This document shows, one piece after another, positions 19,437 to 29,650 of a stretch of DNA of 64,000 nucleotides. The position numbers and the translations under genes are program-made. The DNA lies in contig JAIOYI010000002.1 in assembly GCA_021741205.1 (NCBI GenBank), positions 1 through 64,000 on the forward strand. The letters run 5' to 3'. This stretch comes from Emcibacter sp. Its GTDB lineage: Bacteria; Pseudomonadota; Alphaproteobacteria; Sphingomonadales; Emcibacteraceae. Below the pieces are notes generated by a model. It worked only from the letters and a program-made list of their open reading frames with translations. It made no database searches and was not told the origin of the DNA. The number at the start of each line of letters is the position of its first letter. The first letter of the stretch is position 1.

Positions 19437-20598
19437 GTCCTGCTGATCCCAATAAAAGATAATTAAACGCAGCCTTCAGACGATTTATACCACCAAGTTT
19501 TGCAATATCCGCCCCCGCAACAAGCGGTAATGTCATTGTTTTCATATCTGCGGCTGAAATTTCAAGTGTTGCAATAGGCTGTCCTTTCGCAATCGGTGCT
19601 GCAATAGGCCCTGAGTAAATGACTTTGACTTTCATTTTGCGTCTATCCTGACGACTGATGGACAAGGTGACATCTTGTTCCGCAACCAAAGGAACTTTAC
19701 CATCCTCTCCAAGCCATACATTAGCAGAATCTATTGTGTCACCTGCCTTAAAGAGAGGATAAACATTGAAATCTCTAAAGCCGTGGTTAAGTAGTCTTTC
19801 TCCCTCACGCGCTCTCGCCCGATTACTGCTCAGTCCATTAATGACCAAAATCAATCGCCTGTCATTTTCAATTGCACTGGCGGCAAGCCCATATCCACCA
19901 TCCTCCGTATGACCCGTTTTAAGGCCATCAGCAGACGGCATACTGTATAAAATTGGATTACGATTGGTCTGGGAGATATTGTTAAAGGTAAATTTTTTCT
20001 CTTTAAACAAATAATAATAGTCAGGAAATTCAGCAATCAATCTTTGGGATAGTATAGCAAGATCACGTGCAGTAGTATAATGTTCTGGATCGGGCCAACC
20101 ATTAACATTAACAAAGTGAGAATTATTCATACCCAATTCTTTGGCTTTTGAATTGCTCCAATCAACAAAAACATCTTCTGAACCAGCCAACCCCTCTGCT
20201 AGAACAGCACAGGCATCATTACCTGATTGCACAATAACGCCCTGAAGTAATTCAAGAACAGTAACCTTCTGACCTGCCTTTAAAAACATAGTTGATCCCT
20301 GCAACCGCCATTTGCGCCAACTCTTCTCACTGACCTCGAATTCATCATCCATTAAAATATTGCCATCTCTAAGCCTCTCAAAGGTAAGATAGATGGTCAT
20401 TAGTTTACTCATAGAAGAGGGCGACATGACCATATCCGCATTATATTCAAATAAAATCGACCCAGTCGAACCCTCAACCATAATAGCCTGTTTTGCCTGA
20501 GTGCTTATTTGTGCGGCCTGCGTTTGATATTGCCCACTCACAAATCCCAAACTTATGATTGCTATTCCTATGATATTTTTAAGCATTTTATTTTTCAT
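19429..20598 (-). CDS. D-alanyl-D-alanine carboxypeptidase (PBP5/6 family)
   Basis: Removes the terminal D-Ala from peptidoglycan stem peptides in the periplasm. The 389-residue protein has a signal peptide ending near QTQAAQ. The three active-site motifs are present: SxxK at Ser62-Lys65, SGN at 125-127 and KTG at 227-229. A C-terminal beta domain of PBP5 type follows from about residue 285. The last residues could form the membrane-anchoring amphipathic helix (LKAAFNYLLLG). It lies between rlpA and tmk in the cell-wall half of the long run. Confidence 0.95.
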   Translation of the reverse strand: MKNKMLKNIIGIAIISLGFVSGQYQTQAAQISTQAKQAIMVEGSTGSILFEYNADMVMSPSSMSKLMTIYLTFERLRDGNILMDDEFEVSEKSWRKWRLQGSTMFLKAGQKVTVLELLQGVIVQSGNDACAVLAEGLAGSEDVFVDWSNSKAKELGMNNSHFVNVNGWPDPEHYTTARDLAILSQRLIAEFPDYYYLFKEKKFTFNNISQTNRNPILYSMPSADGLKTGHTEDGGYGLAASAIENDRRLILVINGLSSNRARAREGERLLNHGFRDFNVYPLFKAGDTIDSANVWLGEDGKVPLVAEQDVTLSISRQDRRKMKVKVIYSGPIAAPIAKGQPIATLEISAADMKTMTLPLVAGADIAKLGGINRLKAAFNYLLLGSAGRE

Positions 20599-20627
20599 AT
20601 TATTTGTTTTTCTGATCTAAATTAATT

Positions 20628-21440
20628 TTAATAGTCCATAATAATACGGGCAGTATTGTGACCCAATGATAATAATTTGCCAAGTATAATTTCGGCTAAT
20701 TCCAAGGACGACTGGGGTCCTACTCTCACACGATAGAGATTTTGTCCATTAACATCCACTTCGGCCAATTCAGTAGTAGTGATATGTTGCACAGCATCAA
20801 CAACTTTTTTAGCATTCTTCTGATCGGCATAGGCACCAATTTGAATATATATTTTTTTATCTCTGTTATCTGCGGGTTCAGTTTTTGTCGAAATCTGTTC
20901 TGTGACGACAACTGAAGGAGATATTATTTTTTGAGTGGGTGAAATGCTTGCCGTAATCTGTTCGGGCAATTCCCCACGAGGTCCTTTAACGGCCTGCACC
21001 CTAACATGGGTCACACCTTTTTTTTCGAATCCCAATAATTGGGCGGCTCTACGGGAAACATCAATCAAACGATCCCCTACAAAAGGGCCACGGTCATTGA
21101 CTTTCAATATTAACCAACGGCCATTTTCTATGTTGGTTACCCTGACATAACTCGGCATAGGCAAGGTTGTATGAGCGGCCGTAAGATCATTCATATTAAA
21201 AATATCCCCATTTGCCGTTCTTAATCCATGAAATTTTTGACCATACCACGATGCTAATCCTACTTTATCATAATTGGGATCTGCTTGTGGTCGATATATT
21301 TTGCCAGAGACTTTGTAAGGATTTCCTATTTTAAAGGTTGGGTTTGCAGGAGCCGACGTATTGGGTATATTTCTAGATGTACTGCAAGCAGCAAGCGATA
21401 AACAAAAAACAACACTAAAAAAAAAGCGCATAAACATCAT
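20628..21440 (-). CDS. rlpA: Septal ring lytic transglycosylase RlpA
   Basis: A lipoprotein of 270 residues with lipobox LAAC (Cys19). The double-psi beta-barrel domain spans about residues 58-150, with GLASWYG, TANGDIF and LKVNDRGPF. A C-terminal SPOR domain (about 195-268) binds denuded glycan at the septum. RlpA proteins cleave or bind such glycan strands. It overlaps mltB by four bases, pairing two peptidoglycan-active proteins. Confidence 0.94.
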   Translation of the reverse strand: MMFMRFFFSVVFCLSLAACSTSRNIPNTSAPANPTFKIGNPYKVSGKIYRPQADPNYDKVGLASWYGQKFHGLRTANGDIFNMNDLTAAHTTLPMPSYVRVTNIENGRWLILKVNDRGPFVGDRLIDVSRRAAQLLGFEKKGVTHVRVQAVKGPRGELPEQITASISPTQKIISPSVVVTEQISTKTEPADNRDKKIYIQIGAYADQKNAKKVVDAVQHITTTELAEVDVNGQNLYRVRVGPQSSLELAEIILGKLLSLGHNTARIIMDY

Positions 21441-22504
21441 TTTAATTCATCCGATAATAAACTAACACCTAAGGCATAGGAATTGGAACAATTATAGCTT
21501 AAAATAGCTCTAAAGTTGTCATAAGTTAAATATGCTGGGCCATCCTTCCCCATGGGCATGACCATCGATGCCTTAAAATTTTGATCTGTAACAAGGGGCA
21601 AATCTCTACCATAAATCGTTCTCACACCCAAATCTTGCCATTCTTGCATGGTCAACTGTTTGCTGTGATATTTCAGCGCTCTGCTACAATTTTTTACATC
21701 CTCGGTTTGTTTCACCTTTTCCCACAGAGCGTCCGCATCATCAGGCACCTTAACCTGACGTCCCCAAGTACGGTCAGATTTCCATCCATGCTGTTTCAAA
21801 TAATTTGCAATGGAGGCAAAAACATCAATCTTATTGTTCCATATATCTTTCTTACCATCCCCATCAAAATCATAAGCATATACAAGGAAGCTTGAGGGCA
21901 TAAATTGCCCCTGCCCCATGGCTCCAGCCCATGACCCTGTAAAATCCGCAGGCTGAACATGCCCTTGCTCCAAAATATTCAAAGCCTCTATTAACTGGGT
22001 ACGAAAATAAGTGGGGCGTCGCATATCATAAGCAAGGGTGGCCAACGATTGAATAATGTTATAGCCACCCGTATAGCTACCATAATTGGTTTCCATCCCC
22101 CAAATTGCAACAATAAATCTTTCTTGAACATCTATTTTATCGGCGACAGCCTTCAGAGAATCGGCATTTTCCATGAGCTTTATTTTACCCTGATTAATCC
22201 GAATTTCGCTCACTCTTTTTGTTATATAATCCAAATAGGACTGGGTGAATTCAGGCTGATACCGATCTAACTCAATGATTTTTGGATTGGGTTCAATGGC
22301 CTTAAAGGCCATGTCAAAAGTTGCCTCAGAAACCCCCTGTTCCATTACCTCTTTTTTTAAATCCATAACCCATTCAGAAAAAGGTTGGGGATTATCAGGA
22401 ATATTTTTTTCATCCGCATATAAATAATGCCCAATAAATTGGGAATAGAGCAGAATGACCAAAAACAAATTCTTTATCACAACTTTGTTTACCCTTATTG
22501 ACAT
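21437..22504 (-). CDS. mltB: Lytic murein transglycosylase B
   Basis: A GH103 family enzyme of 355 residues that cleaves peptidoglycan with formation of 1,6-anhydromuramic acid. The catalytic Glu lies in WGMETNYGSYTGG, and the substrate-binding block SWAGAMGQGQFMPSSF follows. The N-terminus is a hydrophobic signal sequence ending near YLYADEKN, without a clear lipobox, so it is probably soluble in the periplasm. It is the first gene of the nine-gene minus-strand run. Confidence 0.94.
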   Translation of the reverse strand: MSIRVNKVVIKNLFLVILLYSQFIGHYLYADEKNIPDNPQPFSEWVMDLKKEVMEQGVSEATFDMAFKAIEPNPKIIELDRYQPEFTQSYLDYITKRVSEIRINQGKIKLMENADSLKAVADKIDVQERFIVAIWGMETNYGSYTGGYNIIQSLATLAYDMRRPTYFRTQLIEALNILEQGHVQPADFTGSWAGAMGQGQFMPSSFLVYAYDFDGDGKKDIWNNKIDVFASIANYLKQHGWKSDRTWGRQVKVPDDADALWEKVKQTEDVKNCSRALKYHSKQLTMQEWQDLGVRTIYGRDLPLVTDQNFKASMVMPMGKDGPAYLTYDNFRAILSYNCSNSYALGVSLLSDELK

Positions 22505-22608
22505 ATTTTGATATTAATCTTTTATAGCATTTGTGCCTATAATGTCGACAAATGATGACAATATAAAGGCATTTTTCAAATAATAAGTGGATGAGTTCAA
22601 TTCAGTTC

Positions 22609-22637
22609 TTGACCTCTTTAAGGTGATCGGCTAAATC
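22609..22637 (+). promoter_or_regulatory. Sigma-70-type promoter of tRNA-Ser
   Basis: TTGACC (22609-22614), a 17-bp spacer and TAAATC (22632-22637). The mature tRNA begins 39 bases beyond the -10 box, leaving a short 5' leader. Confidence 0.55.
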
Positions 22638-22676
22638 CTGTGCTCAGATAAGTTCAACCTTGTTATCTTATATTAT

Positions 22677-22766
22677 GGAGAGGTGGCAGAGTGGTTGAAT
22701 GCACCGGTCTTGAAAACCGGCATGGGTGCAAGCTCATCGTGGGTTCAAATCCCACCCTCTCCGCCA
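22677..22766 (+). tRNA. tRNA-Ser(TGA)
   Basis: A 90-base class II tRNA. GGAGAGG pairs with CCTCTCC; the anticodon stem CCGGT/ACCGG carries CTTGAAA with anticodon TGA. The long variable arm typical of serine tRNAs is present and CCA is encoded. Confidence 0.97.
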
Positions 22767-22772
22767 CTCTTC

Positions 22773-24299
22773 TTAAATCTCTTCGCGGCCAAAACGGGCA
22801 AAAAATTTTGCCTTGTCATTTCGTGTCATGCAAAAACTAAAGATTGATATGATATAAAGCAGCATCAATAATGGCACACCCATTGCCGCACCACCGTTTT
22901 GCAGCAACTCCACAGGCGAAACCATTGTTATTGCCTTAAACAACAGGGAACAACCAACCGCAGCAAGAACAACCTTTAACAGACTCAATCTCAACATATT
23001 AATGCCCATAAGACACCTTACTGTTATCACTCTGACAAGATTCATGAGGATGTAAATACAGCATAGAGCCATCGCAACCCCTTCTACACCCAGATCAAAT
23101 ATGCGAACAAATACGGCGGCGATCACCACATAAAGAGGAACCATAACGATGGAAATAATAGGATTAAAAATCGGAAAACGATAGAGTATAGGCATATCCG
23201 TCATACCAAAGCCGCCGTTGACGGTTTCACCCAACATTAAAAATACCAATATGATTCCGCTTGCAACCATAAGATCCTTATCCACATCACCATTTATAAT
23301 TAGCCCCATAAAGGCCTCGCCATAAAAAATAGCAAAAAGGACAAGTAGTCCTTGAACCATGAGTGTCCATCGGCTGACCATAATCATTTGACGTTCCACT
23401 ACAGCATAATCCTTTTCCACCAGATTTTTAGCCATAACAGGCGCCAGTATAGGATAAAAACTTTGATATATTTTTTCAACAGAGGTGGTGATTTGCTGAG
23501 CCACATTGTAGATTCCAAGAATTCCCTCAGCAAAAAAGAATTTCACCGTAAAAACATCCATTCTCATAAACACCAATAGCGCCAAATCGTGAAAGGCCGT
23601 TGGCGCCGAAAATCTTGAAATACGAGAAATCATGGACAGACTTGGTCTTGCCCTAATAAAATTTTTAAAACTGAATAATTTTAAACAACCCCACAAGGCC
23701 ATAAGAAGAGCCGCAAAAATTGCAACCACATAGGCCAGCAATAATCCCTTTTCGCCAAAGTCAAAAAAGTAAAAAACCAACATAGCAAACAATAAAATAT
23801 ATGGCTCCACAAAGCTTCTGGCCATCATCTCATATTTCATTTTCCGGGAAATACGGGTTCCTGCCAAAAGAATTTCCATCATGGATATAACTAAAATAAT
23901 CGGAGCAAGCATTTTTAACCCTGATATCATTTCAGGATAATCAAACCAGATCGCCAATTGTTCGGCAGACATTGTAATGAGTGCTATCATCAAAACACCC
24001 ACTGTGAACGAGCAAATCAATGCCGCAACAATGACTTCTTCAACACTGTGGCCATCTCTATATTTCTGATCTTGAACAAATTTGAATAATGATCTTCGAA
24101 AGCCAAAAACCGCAAGGGCCGCACCCAGTTCAACGGTTGTAATAATGAAAATATAACGCCCATAAAGCTCTTTGCCAAACAATGCCATAACGAGCAAAAT
24201 AAAAGGAAGCCTTGAACTTAGACGAATGATAAAGCCAAGGAAATTAACACCTGCGCCTTTAACTATATCTTTTTTATCTTTATCTTCTGATGGTGTCAT
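22773..24299 (-). CDS. MOP/Wzx-type polysaccharide flippase-like membrane protein
   Basis: A 508-residue protein with about twelve to fourteen membrane helices and the general layout of lipopolysaccharide/O-antigen flippases of the MATE/MOP superfamily, which move undecaprenyl-linked sugars across the inner membrane. Supporting stretches are RLSSRLPFILLVMALFG near the start and the SAPTAFHDLALL region opening the second half. No glycosyltransferase or polymerase gene is adjacent, so the sugar is unknown. The gene ends 6 bp from tRNA-Ser in convergent orientation. Confidence 0.8.
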   Translation of the reverse strand: MTPSEDKDKKDIVKGAGVNFLGFIIRLSSRLPFILLVMALFGKELYGRYIFIITTVELGAALAVFGFRRSLFKFVQDQKYRDGHSVEEVIVAALICSFTVGVLMIALITMSAEQLAIWFDYPEMISGLKMLAPIILVISMMEILLAGTRISRKMKYEMMARSFVEPYILLFAMLVFYFFDFGEKGLLLAYVVAIFAALLMALWGCLKLFSFKNFIRARPSLSMISRISRFSAPTAFHDLALLVFMRMDVFTVKFFFAEGILGIYNVAQQITTSVEKIYQSFYPILAPVMAKNLVEKDYAVVERQMIMVSRWTLMVQGLLVLFAIFYGEAFMGLIINGDVDKDLMVASGIILVFLMLGETVNGGFGMTDMPILYRFPIFNPIISIVMVPLYVVIAAVFVRIFDLGVEGVAMALCCIYILMNLVRVITVRCLMGINMLRLSLLKVVLAAVGCSLLFKAITMVSPVELLQNGGAAMGVPLLMLLYIISIFSFCMTRNDKAKFFARFGREEI

Positions 24300-24468
24300 A
24301 ATCTCAAATATATATTATTGAATAAGCAAGCTAGCAGAAATATTAAACCTATTCAATTGCTTCGCCGATAATAATAAATAATCTCTATGGCTATTTTGTG
24401 GTTGTTCTTATGAGAGAAATTTGATTATGATTTCGAATTTATATAAAAGTTTAAGGAACAAATTACAA

Positions 24469-26154
24469 ATGGCCTCAAATTCTTCCCTCAGCGATATAGA
24501 AATTGCCCGATCAGCCATAGCACAAGATATCAAAGACATAGCTGCAAAAATAAATATCCCCGCCTCAGCGCTTATCCCTTACGGCCATGACAAGGCAAAA
24601 ATCAAACTTGATTATATTGAAAGCCTAAAAAACAGGAAGAATGGCAAACTTATATTGGTAACCGCCATTACACCCACGCCTGCGGGTGAGGGAAAAACCA
24701 CCACCACAGTGGGACTTGGTGACGGCCTAAATAAGATCGGAAAACGGGCCATGATCTGTATTCGGGAACCCTCACTTGGCCCCTGTTTTGGCATGAAGGG
24801 CGGTGCTGCGGGAGGTGGTCATGCCCAAGTCATTCCCATGGAGGATATCAATCTTCATTTCACTGGTGATTTTCACGCCATAAGTTCCGCCAATAACCTG
24901 CTTGCCGCCATGATTGATAATCATGTTTACTGGAATAATGAGGCTGGCCTTGACACACGACGCATCACGTGGCGACGGGTTATGGATATGAATGACCGCT
25001 CGCTACGGCAAATTACCACATCACAGGGTGGTATCTCTAATGGTTATCCCCGAGAAGGCGGTTTTGATATAACCCCCGCCTCAGAAGTCATGGCCTGTTT
25101 TTGTCTTGCCAACGACATTGATGATCTCCGCCGTAGACTCGGTCAAATATTGATCGGCTACACCAAGGAGAAAAAACCCGTATATGCTAGGGAGGTCATG
25201 GCCGATGGTGCGATGGTCACCTTGTTAAAGGATGCCATACAGCCCAATATTGTTCAAACCTTGGAACATACGCCAGCCTTTGTTCACGGAGGGCCATTTG
25301 CCAATATCGCCCATGGTTGCAATACGGTTATTGCCACAAAGGCTGCCCTTAAAATGGCGGATTACGTTGTAACAGAGGCAGGCTTTGGAGCTGATCTTGG
25401 GGCGGAAAAATTCTTTAACATTAAATGCCGTAAGGCAGGCCTAAAACCCGATGCTGCAGTTCTTGTGGCAACCATTCGAGCCCTTAAGATGCATGGGGGG
25501 ATTGGAAAGAATGATCTTGAATCGGAAAATGTGACGGCGGTCAAAAAAGGTCTGAATAATTTAAAGCGTCATGTGGAAAATATCGGAAAATTTAGCGTGC
25601 CCGTTGTTGTGGCCATCAACCGCTTTCCCACCGATAGCGACGCAGAGGTGAAATGCGTGATCGAGGAATGTGCGACTATCGGTGTGAAAGCAATAGAGGC
25701 CACCCATTGGGCCGATGGTGGTGCGGGTACCATTGACCTTGCCCATCATGTGGTGAATATGGTTGATGATCGCGAAAGCACCTTTCATACTCTCTATAAT
25801 GATAATATTTCTCTATGGACAAAAATTCAGACCATTGCGCAGGAAATATACGGTGCAAGAGAGGTCGTTGCCAATCAAAATATCAGAACCCAGATTAAAC
25901 AATTTCAAGAACAGGGCATGGGTCACTATCCTATTTGTATGGCAAAAACCCAATATAGCTTTTCCACCGATCCAAATTTAAAGGGCAACCCAAAGGATCA
26001 TGTAGTTCCCATTCGAGAGGTGCGCTTGTCCAATGGTGCCGAATTTATTCTGGTTGTTTGCGGTGACATTATGACCATGCCAGGTCTGCCCCGTGTTCCA
26101 GCGGCAAATCATATCGAGGTGGATGAAGGCGGCCTTGTTCAGGGTTTATTTTAG
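24469..26154 (+). CDS. fhs: Formate-tetrahydrofolate ligase
   Basis: Makes 10-formyl-THF from formate, THF and ATP in one-carbon metabolism. The 561-residue protein begins with the family-typical SDIEIARSA, has the ATP-binding [14 protein letters not shown], and ends with [15 protein letters not shown]. The ATG at 24469 is chosen because it places the conserved start at the right distance and has AAGGA upstream. An ATG at 24427 and a TTG at 24421 would add a non-conserved extension. It stands alone, without folD or a C1-degradation cluster, so it probably serves purine and Met synthesis or formate disposal. Confidence 0.96.
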   Translation: MASNSSLSDIEIARSAIAQDIKDIAAKINIPASALIPYGHDKAKIKLDYIESLKNRKNGKLILVTAITPTPAGEGKTTTTVGLGDGLNKIGKRAMICIREPSLGPCFGMKGGAAGGGHAQVIPMEDINLHFTGDFHAISSANNLLAAMIDNHVYWNNEAGLDTRRITWRRVMDMNDRSLRQITTSQGGISNGYPREGGFDITPASEVMACFCLANDIDDLRRRLGQILIGYTKEKKPVYAREVMADGAMVTLLKDAIQPNIVQTLEHTPAFVHGGPFANIAHGCNTVIATKAALKMADYVVTEAGFGADLGAEKFFNIKCRKAGLKPDAAVLVATIRALKMHGGIGKNDLESENVTAVKKGLNNLKRHVENIGKFSVPVVVAINRFPTDSDAEVKCVIEECATIGVKAIEATHWADGGAGTIDLAHHVVNMVDDRESTFHTLYNDNISLWTKIQTIAQEIYGAREVVANQNIRTQIKQFQEQGMGHYPICMAKTQYSFSTDPNLKGNPKDHVVPIREVRLSNGAEFILVVCGDIMTMPGLPRVPAANHIEVDEGGLVQGLF

Positions 26155-26303
26155 GGAGAAATATAAAAAGAACTGGGGCAATTATAGTGTGAAACATAAA
26201 TTACCAGAATCAAGAGGTTGTCTTGGTAGCACTGATGTGCTTTCCTCTACATGCTCCAATTGATAAAGGCGGCACAAAAAGAACATATACGGAGTAAGAA
26301 TGA

Positions 26304-27068
26304 ATGTTTGAGTGGATTGTAAGCCCAGAGGCGTGGGTAGCATTGGCAACCCTAATGGCTTTAGAGGTTGTTCTTGGTATAGATAATATAATTTTTATAT
26401 CAATACTTGTTGGCAGATTGCCAGAAAAACAGAGAGCTAAGGCTCGAAAGATTGGCCTCTCTTTAGCCATGGGAAGTCGGTTATTACTGCTTTTCAGCTT
26501 GGCATGGATTATGGGCTTAATTGAGCCTTTGTTCACTGCGTTCGGGTTTGAAATATCTGGTAGAGACATTATTCTAGTTATAGGCGGGATTTTTCTTCTC
26601 GCTAAATCCACCCATGAAATACACGGTAGTTTCGAGATCCAAGAAACATCAAAGGAACAGGTTGCTGCCCCTGGGTATTTCTCGATACTCATTCAAATTG
26701 CTCTCCTTGATGTCGTGTTTTCACTTGATTCTGTCATAACTGCTGTAGGATTAGTAGATCATCTAAGCATAATGGTTATAGCAATAGTTGCATCGGTCGG
26801 CGTTATGCTTGTAGCTGCAAAACCAATAGGTGATTTTGTAGATGCGAACCCTACAATTAAAATGTTGGCGCTGTCTTTCTTGATACTGATAGGTTTCACT
26901 CTTATCGTAGAAGGTTTCGATGTTCATATACCAAAAGGTTACGTTTACTTCGCTATGGCTTTTTCCTTCGTCGTAGAGATGCTAAACATAAAAATAAGAA
27001 ATAGCAGGGCAAAAGCTATTGAGACAATCCATCTGGCAAAAAAAATTACTGAAGATGAAACTGCCTAA
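26304..27068 (+). CDS. TerC family integral membrane protein
   Basis: A 254-residue protein with about seven helices. It carries the TerC/YgdQ hallmarks: EVVLGIDNIIFISI near the N-terminus and the matching DVVFSLDSVITAVG in the second half, with acidic residues in membrane helices. Family members are linked to Mn2+ export during protein secretion or to tellurite resistance. GGAG lies 9 bases before the ATG. The codon choice looks different from the neighbours by eye (more AT-ending codons) and the gene is isolated, so acquisition by transfer is possible but unproved. No riboswitch of the yybP-ykoY type was recognised upstream. Confidence 0.92.
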   Translation: MFEWIVSPEAWVALATLMALEVVLGIDNIIFISILVGRLPEKQRAKARKIGLSLAMGSRLLLLFSLAWIMGLIEPLFTAFGFEISGRDIILVIGGIFLLAKSTHEIHGSFEIQETSKEQVAAPGYFSILIQIALLDVVFSLDSVITAVGLVDHLSIMVIAIVASVGVMLVAAKPIGDFVDANPTIKMLALSFLILIGFTLIVEGFDVHIPKGYVYFAMAFSFVVEMLNIKIRNSRAKAIETIHLAKKITEDETA

Positions 27069-27121
27069 CAAAGTGATGCTAGAAACAAATTTACGCTGTC
27101 ACCTTTTGTGCAAAAAGACGG

Positions 27122-27142
27122 AAAAAGGCGGCAAAAGCCGCC
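27122..27142 (-). terminator. Rho-independent terminator of the TonB-dependent receptor gene
   Basis: GGCGGC-AAAA-GCCGCC forms a six-bp GC stem with a tetraloop. On the minus strand it is followed by TTTTTC, so it ends the receptor transcript; it may also slow read-through from terC. Confidence 0.8.
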
Positions 27143-27166
27143 TCTCCCTTAATACCCTGTTCTTGA

Positions 27167-29428
27167 TTAAAATTTATACCCTGCTGTGACAGTAACGGTT
27201 CTTGGTGCGCCGTAAAAGACGGTTATATTATTTTCCAGACCCAAGGTAGGGAAGTTATATCCCGCCGTTTTATATCTTGTATCAGACAGGTTCTTGCCAT
27301 GCAGACCAACGCTCCATGTATTATCGTCACTGACCCAGACTATGCTAGCATCAAACAGACTGTAAGCATCCTGATCAATTTCTGACACCGGTGTTTCAAA
27401 CTGAACGACTGATCCCTTATGCGACCAGCTTCCTGAGAAGGAAATTTCGCCTTCAGCTAATGGCACAGTATAGGTTGCCCCAAGAAACGACATGAATTCT
27501 GGGGTATTTTGAACCGCACGATCCGCCGCAACATTCACTCCATTTAATAGCCATTGATCAATTTTCGCATCCAGAATGCTCACATTACCCTGTATGACGA
27601 GACCATCTGAGATAAGTAAGGTACCTTCCATTTCCACCCCCTTGATCGTCGCCTTACCCGCATTGGTCACTGTACCAACAAAGCCATCGTTAATCCCATC
27701 ATTATCTGTATCAATAGGAAGAGAGCCAGGAATTTGCATGTCGGCATAGTCACTATAGAAGGCCGCAATATTCACCCGCGCCCGTCCTTCTGCAAAGGTA
27801 GATTTTAAGCCTACTTCATATGTTGTAAGATTTTCGGGGGCAAAACCATTTTCCACATCTGGATGACTGCCATTCACACTAGCCCCGCGCGGATCAAAGC
27901 TACCCGCCTTAAAGCCTTTTGAAAATGACGCATAAGTGGTTACATCATCATTAATTCTATAATCTAATACCACACGAGGTGTGAACTTTTTAAAAGTCCG
28001 ACTATTATCAAAATTGCTGGTTGTGGCTATGGCGAGGGCACTATTATTGCCAAAAAATGTAGATGGTGCCCCTAAGAATGTTTGCCGTAAAACATCCGCT
28101 GACCGTTTATCATTAGTATAACGTCCACCTAAGGTAAGCGATAAATCTTCTGTAAAATCGTAACTGAATTCACCAAAGACAGACCAGGCTTTTGTATCAA
28201 CGACACCACCAGTATAAGCCGTCAATTCCGTTGCGTAATAAACACGACCCAACTGACCTAGAACAACGTCAAAATCATTGGAGGCAGAAGCATCTAGATA
28301 ATAAAAACCAATCAAACCATTCAGTTTTTCACTGCTATAGGAAAGTTGGAATTCTTGACTGAATTGCTGATTATCATAAATAACAGCCGCGTCCATATCA
28401 TCTACGGCGAGGCCATCAAAATCAATGACGGATTCTGTATAATCTTCGCGGTAAGCTGTAATGGATTTCAATATCACATTTTCATTAAGCGACCATTCCA
28501 GCAACCCATGGATACCTTTGGCCTTAACTTCGTTATTTCCATCGATTCCCGCCGTAGAAGCATTCGTTGCAGCCCCAGCAGTGGTATCATAAACATCACT
28601 CAAAACGGGATCGCTACCATAAGCCCCTACATAAGGCCGATGCCCATAACGTGGGTTAGAATCATCATCACTATAATCCCCGGATATACGGATAAAAACA
28701 TCTTCCGAAGGCTCAAATTCAAGGCTACCGCGGAATGCGAGAATTTTTTTATCGTAGTTATCAACGCCTGTTGTTATATTCTCACCAAATCCATTTCGGT
28801 TCAGTGATGCAATAGCACCGCCAATGCGCAATGTGTCACTTAAGGGCACAGAGGCTGAAACCACACCATCAATTTGACTGTATGTGCCAAAAGATCCCCG
28901 TACCGACACACTAGGCTCGTCTGACAAGCGTTTTGTTACATATTTAATGGCACCGCCCACCGCATTACGGCCATATAATGTTCCCTGAGGTCCCCGTAAA
29001 ATTTCAATACGTTCCACGTCATAAACCTCAAGCAGGGTTCCCTGTGGTCGTGCTAAGTAAACATCATCTAAATATATCGCAACGCCACCCTCAAATCCCG
29101 CAAGAGGATCCTGTTGTCCCACACCTCGAATAAATGCTGTTAGTGTTGAATTGGTTGCCCGCGAAGCCTCTAGTGTGACACTTGGTGCGCTTTGGGCAAG
29201 CTCTGTAATATCTGAAATACCACGACGGTCAAGATCTGCTGCGCTAAAGGCTGTTACAGCAATAGGCACGCTCTGCAAACTCTCATCACGACGGCGTGCC
29301 GTTACTGTAATCTCTTCTAAGGTTACCTTCTCTTCCGCCGCAATAGACGTCTGAACACCACCCGATGTCAGTATAAGTGCGCCAAGTGATATCGAAGTTA
29401 ATAATTTAATTGATAGATTCTGTTTCAA
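27167..29428 (-). CDS. TonB-dependent outer-membrane receptor
   Basis: A 753-residue outer-membrane beta-barrel with an N-terminal plug. The TTG at 29428 is the likely start: GGGAG sits 7 to 8 bases upstream, and the product then opens with a clean signal peptide (MKQNLSIKLL... ending TSIAA, cleavage near residue 31). Upstream ATGs at 29476 and 29617 would give long N-terminal extensions without ribosome binding sites. A TonB box-like LEEITVTARR follows, then plug motifs VPIAVTAFS and RGPQGTLYGRNAVGGAI; the barrel ends in an aromatic residue (GYKF), as usual. The subtype is the large CirA/FyuA-like group common in alphaproteobacteria. Divergence from the GntP/oligomer-hydrolase operon suggests uptake of a 3-hydroxybutyrate-type ligand, an inference from position only. 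Confidence 0.93.
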   Translation of the reverse strand: MKQNLSIKLLTSISLGALILTSGGVQTSIAAEEKVTLEEITVTARRRDESLQSVPIAVTAFSAADLDRRGISDITELAQSAPSVTLEASRATNSTLTAFIRGVGQQDPLAGFEGGVAIYLDDVYLARPQGTLLEVYDVERIEILRGPQGTLYGRNAVGGAIKYVTKRLSDEPSVSVRGSFGTYSQIDGVVSASVPLSDTLRIGGAIASLNRNGFGENITTGVDNYDKKILAFRGSLEFEPSEDVFIRISGDYSDDDSNPRYGHRPYVGAYGSDPVLSDVYDTTAGAATNASTAGIDGNNEVKAKGIHGLLEWSLNENVILKSITAYREDYTESVIDFDGLAVDDMDAAVIYDNQQFSQEFQLSYSSEKLNGLIGFYYLDASASNDFDVVLGQLGRVYYATELTAYTGGVVDTKAWSVFGEFSYDFTEDLSLTLGGRYTNDKRSADVLRQTFLGAPSTFFGNNSALAIATTSNFDNSRTFKKFTPRVVLDYRINDDVTTYASFSKGFKAGSFDPRGASVNGSHPDVENGFAPENLTTYEVGLKSTFAEGRARVNIAAFYSDYADMQIPGSLPIDTDNDGINDGFVGTVTNAGKATIKGVEMEGTLLISDGLVIQGNVSILDAKIDQWLLNGVNVAADRAVQNTPEFMSFLGATYTVPLAEGEISFSGSWSHKGSVVQFETPVSEIDQDAYSLFDASIVWVSDDNTWSVGLHGKNLSDTRYKTAGYNFPTLGLENNITVFYGAPRTVTVTAGYKF

Positions 29429-29650
29429 GAATTTTCTCCCAGTTGTTTTGTTATCCGTTGTGTTACGTAAAAACATATATTTGCAATTAAACAAACCAAA
29501 TATTTCGTATAATCTAACATGCTCACCTGGTTCTGTGACCATAGACCATAGTCCATATAGATTAATGCACAAAAAAAACTCCATTATATCCGATAACTTA
29601 GGGATATTTTTTATCATCCTATTGAAATTTATAAACTATTTGGAATTACA
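29429..29650. promoter_or_regulatory. Divergent control region of receptor and GntP operon
   Basis: A 222-bp AT-rich region separates the start codons of the receptor (minus) and permease (plus) genes and must hold both promoters. No convincing -35/-10 pair or long inverted repeat was picked out by eye; a site for the convergent NarL-type regulator is plausible here. Confidence 0.4.

Noticed and set aside
26155-26303. Manganese (yybP-ykoY) riboswitch ahead of terC
   Set aside because: No paired helices with the conserved loop sequences could be seen in this short leader.
26210-26692. A 160-codon open frame antisense to terC
   Set aside because: It is the reverse-strand shadow of a strongly conserved TerC reading frame, with no ribosome binding site and no recognisable domain.
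27061-27110. Integron attC site after terC (GCCTAACAA)
   Set aside because: Only one end (RYYYAAC type) is present; no GTTRRRY partner or integrase gene lies nearby.
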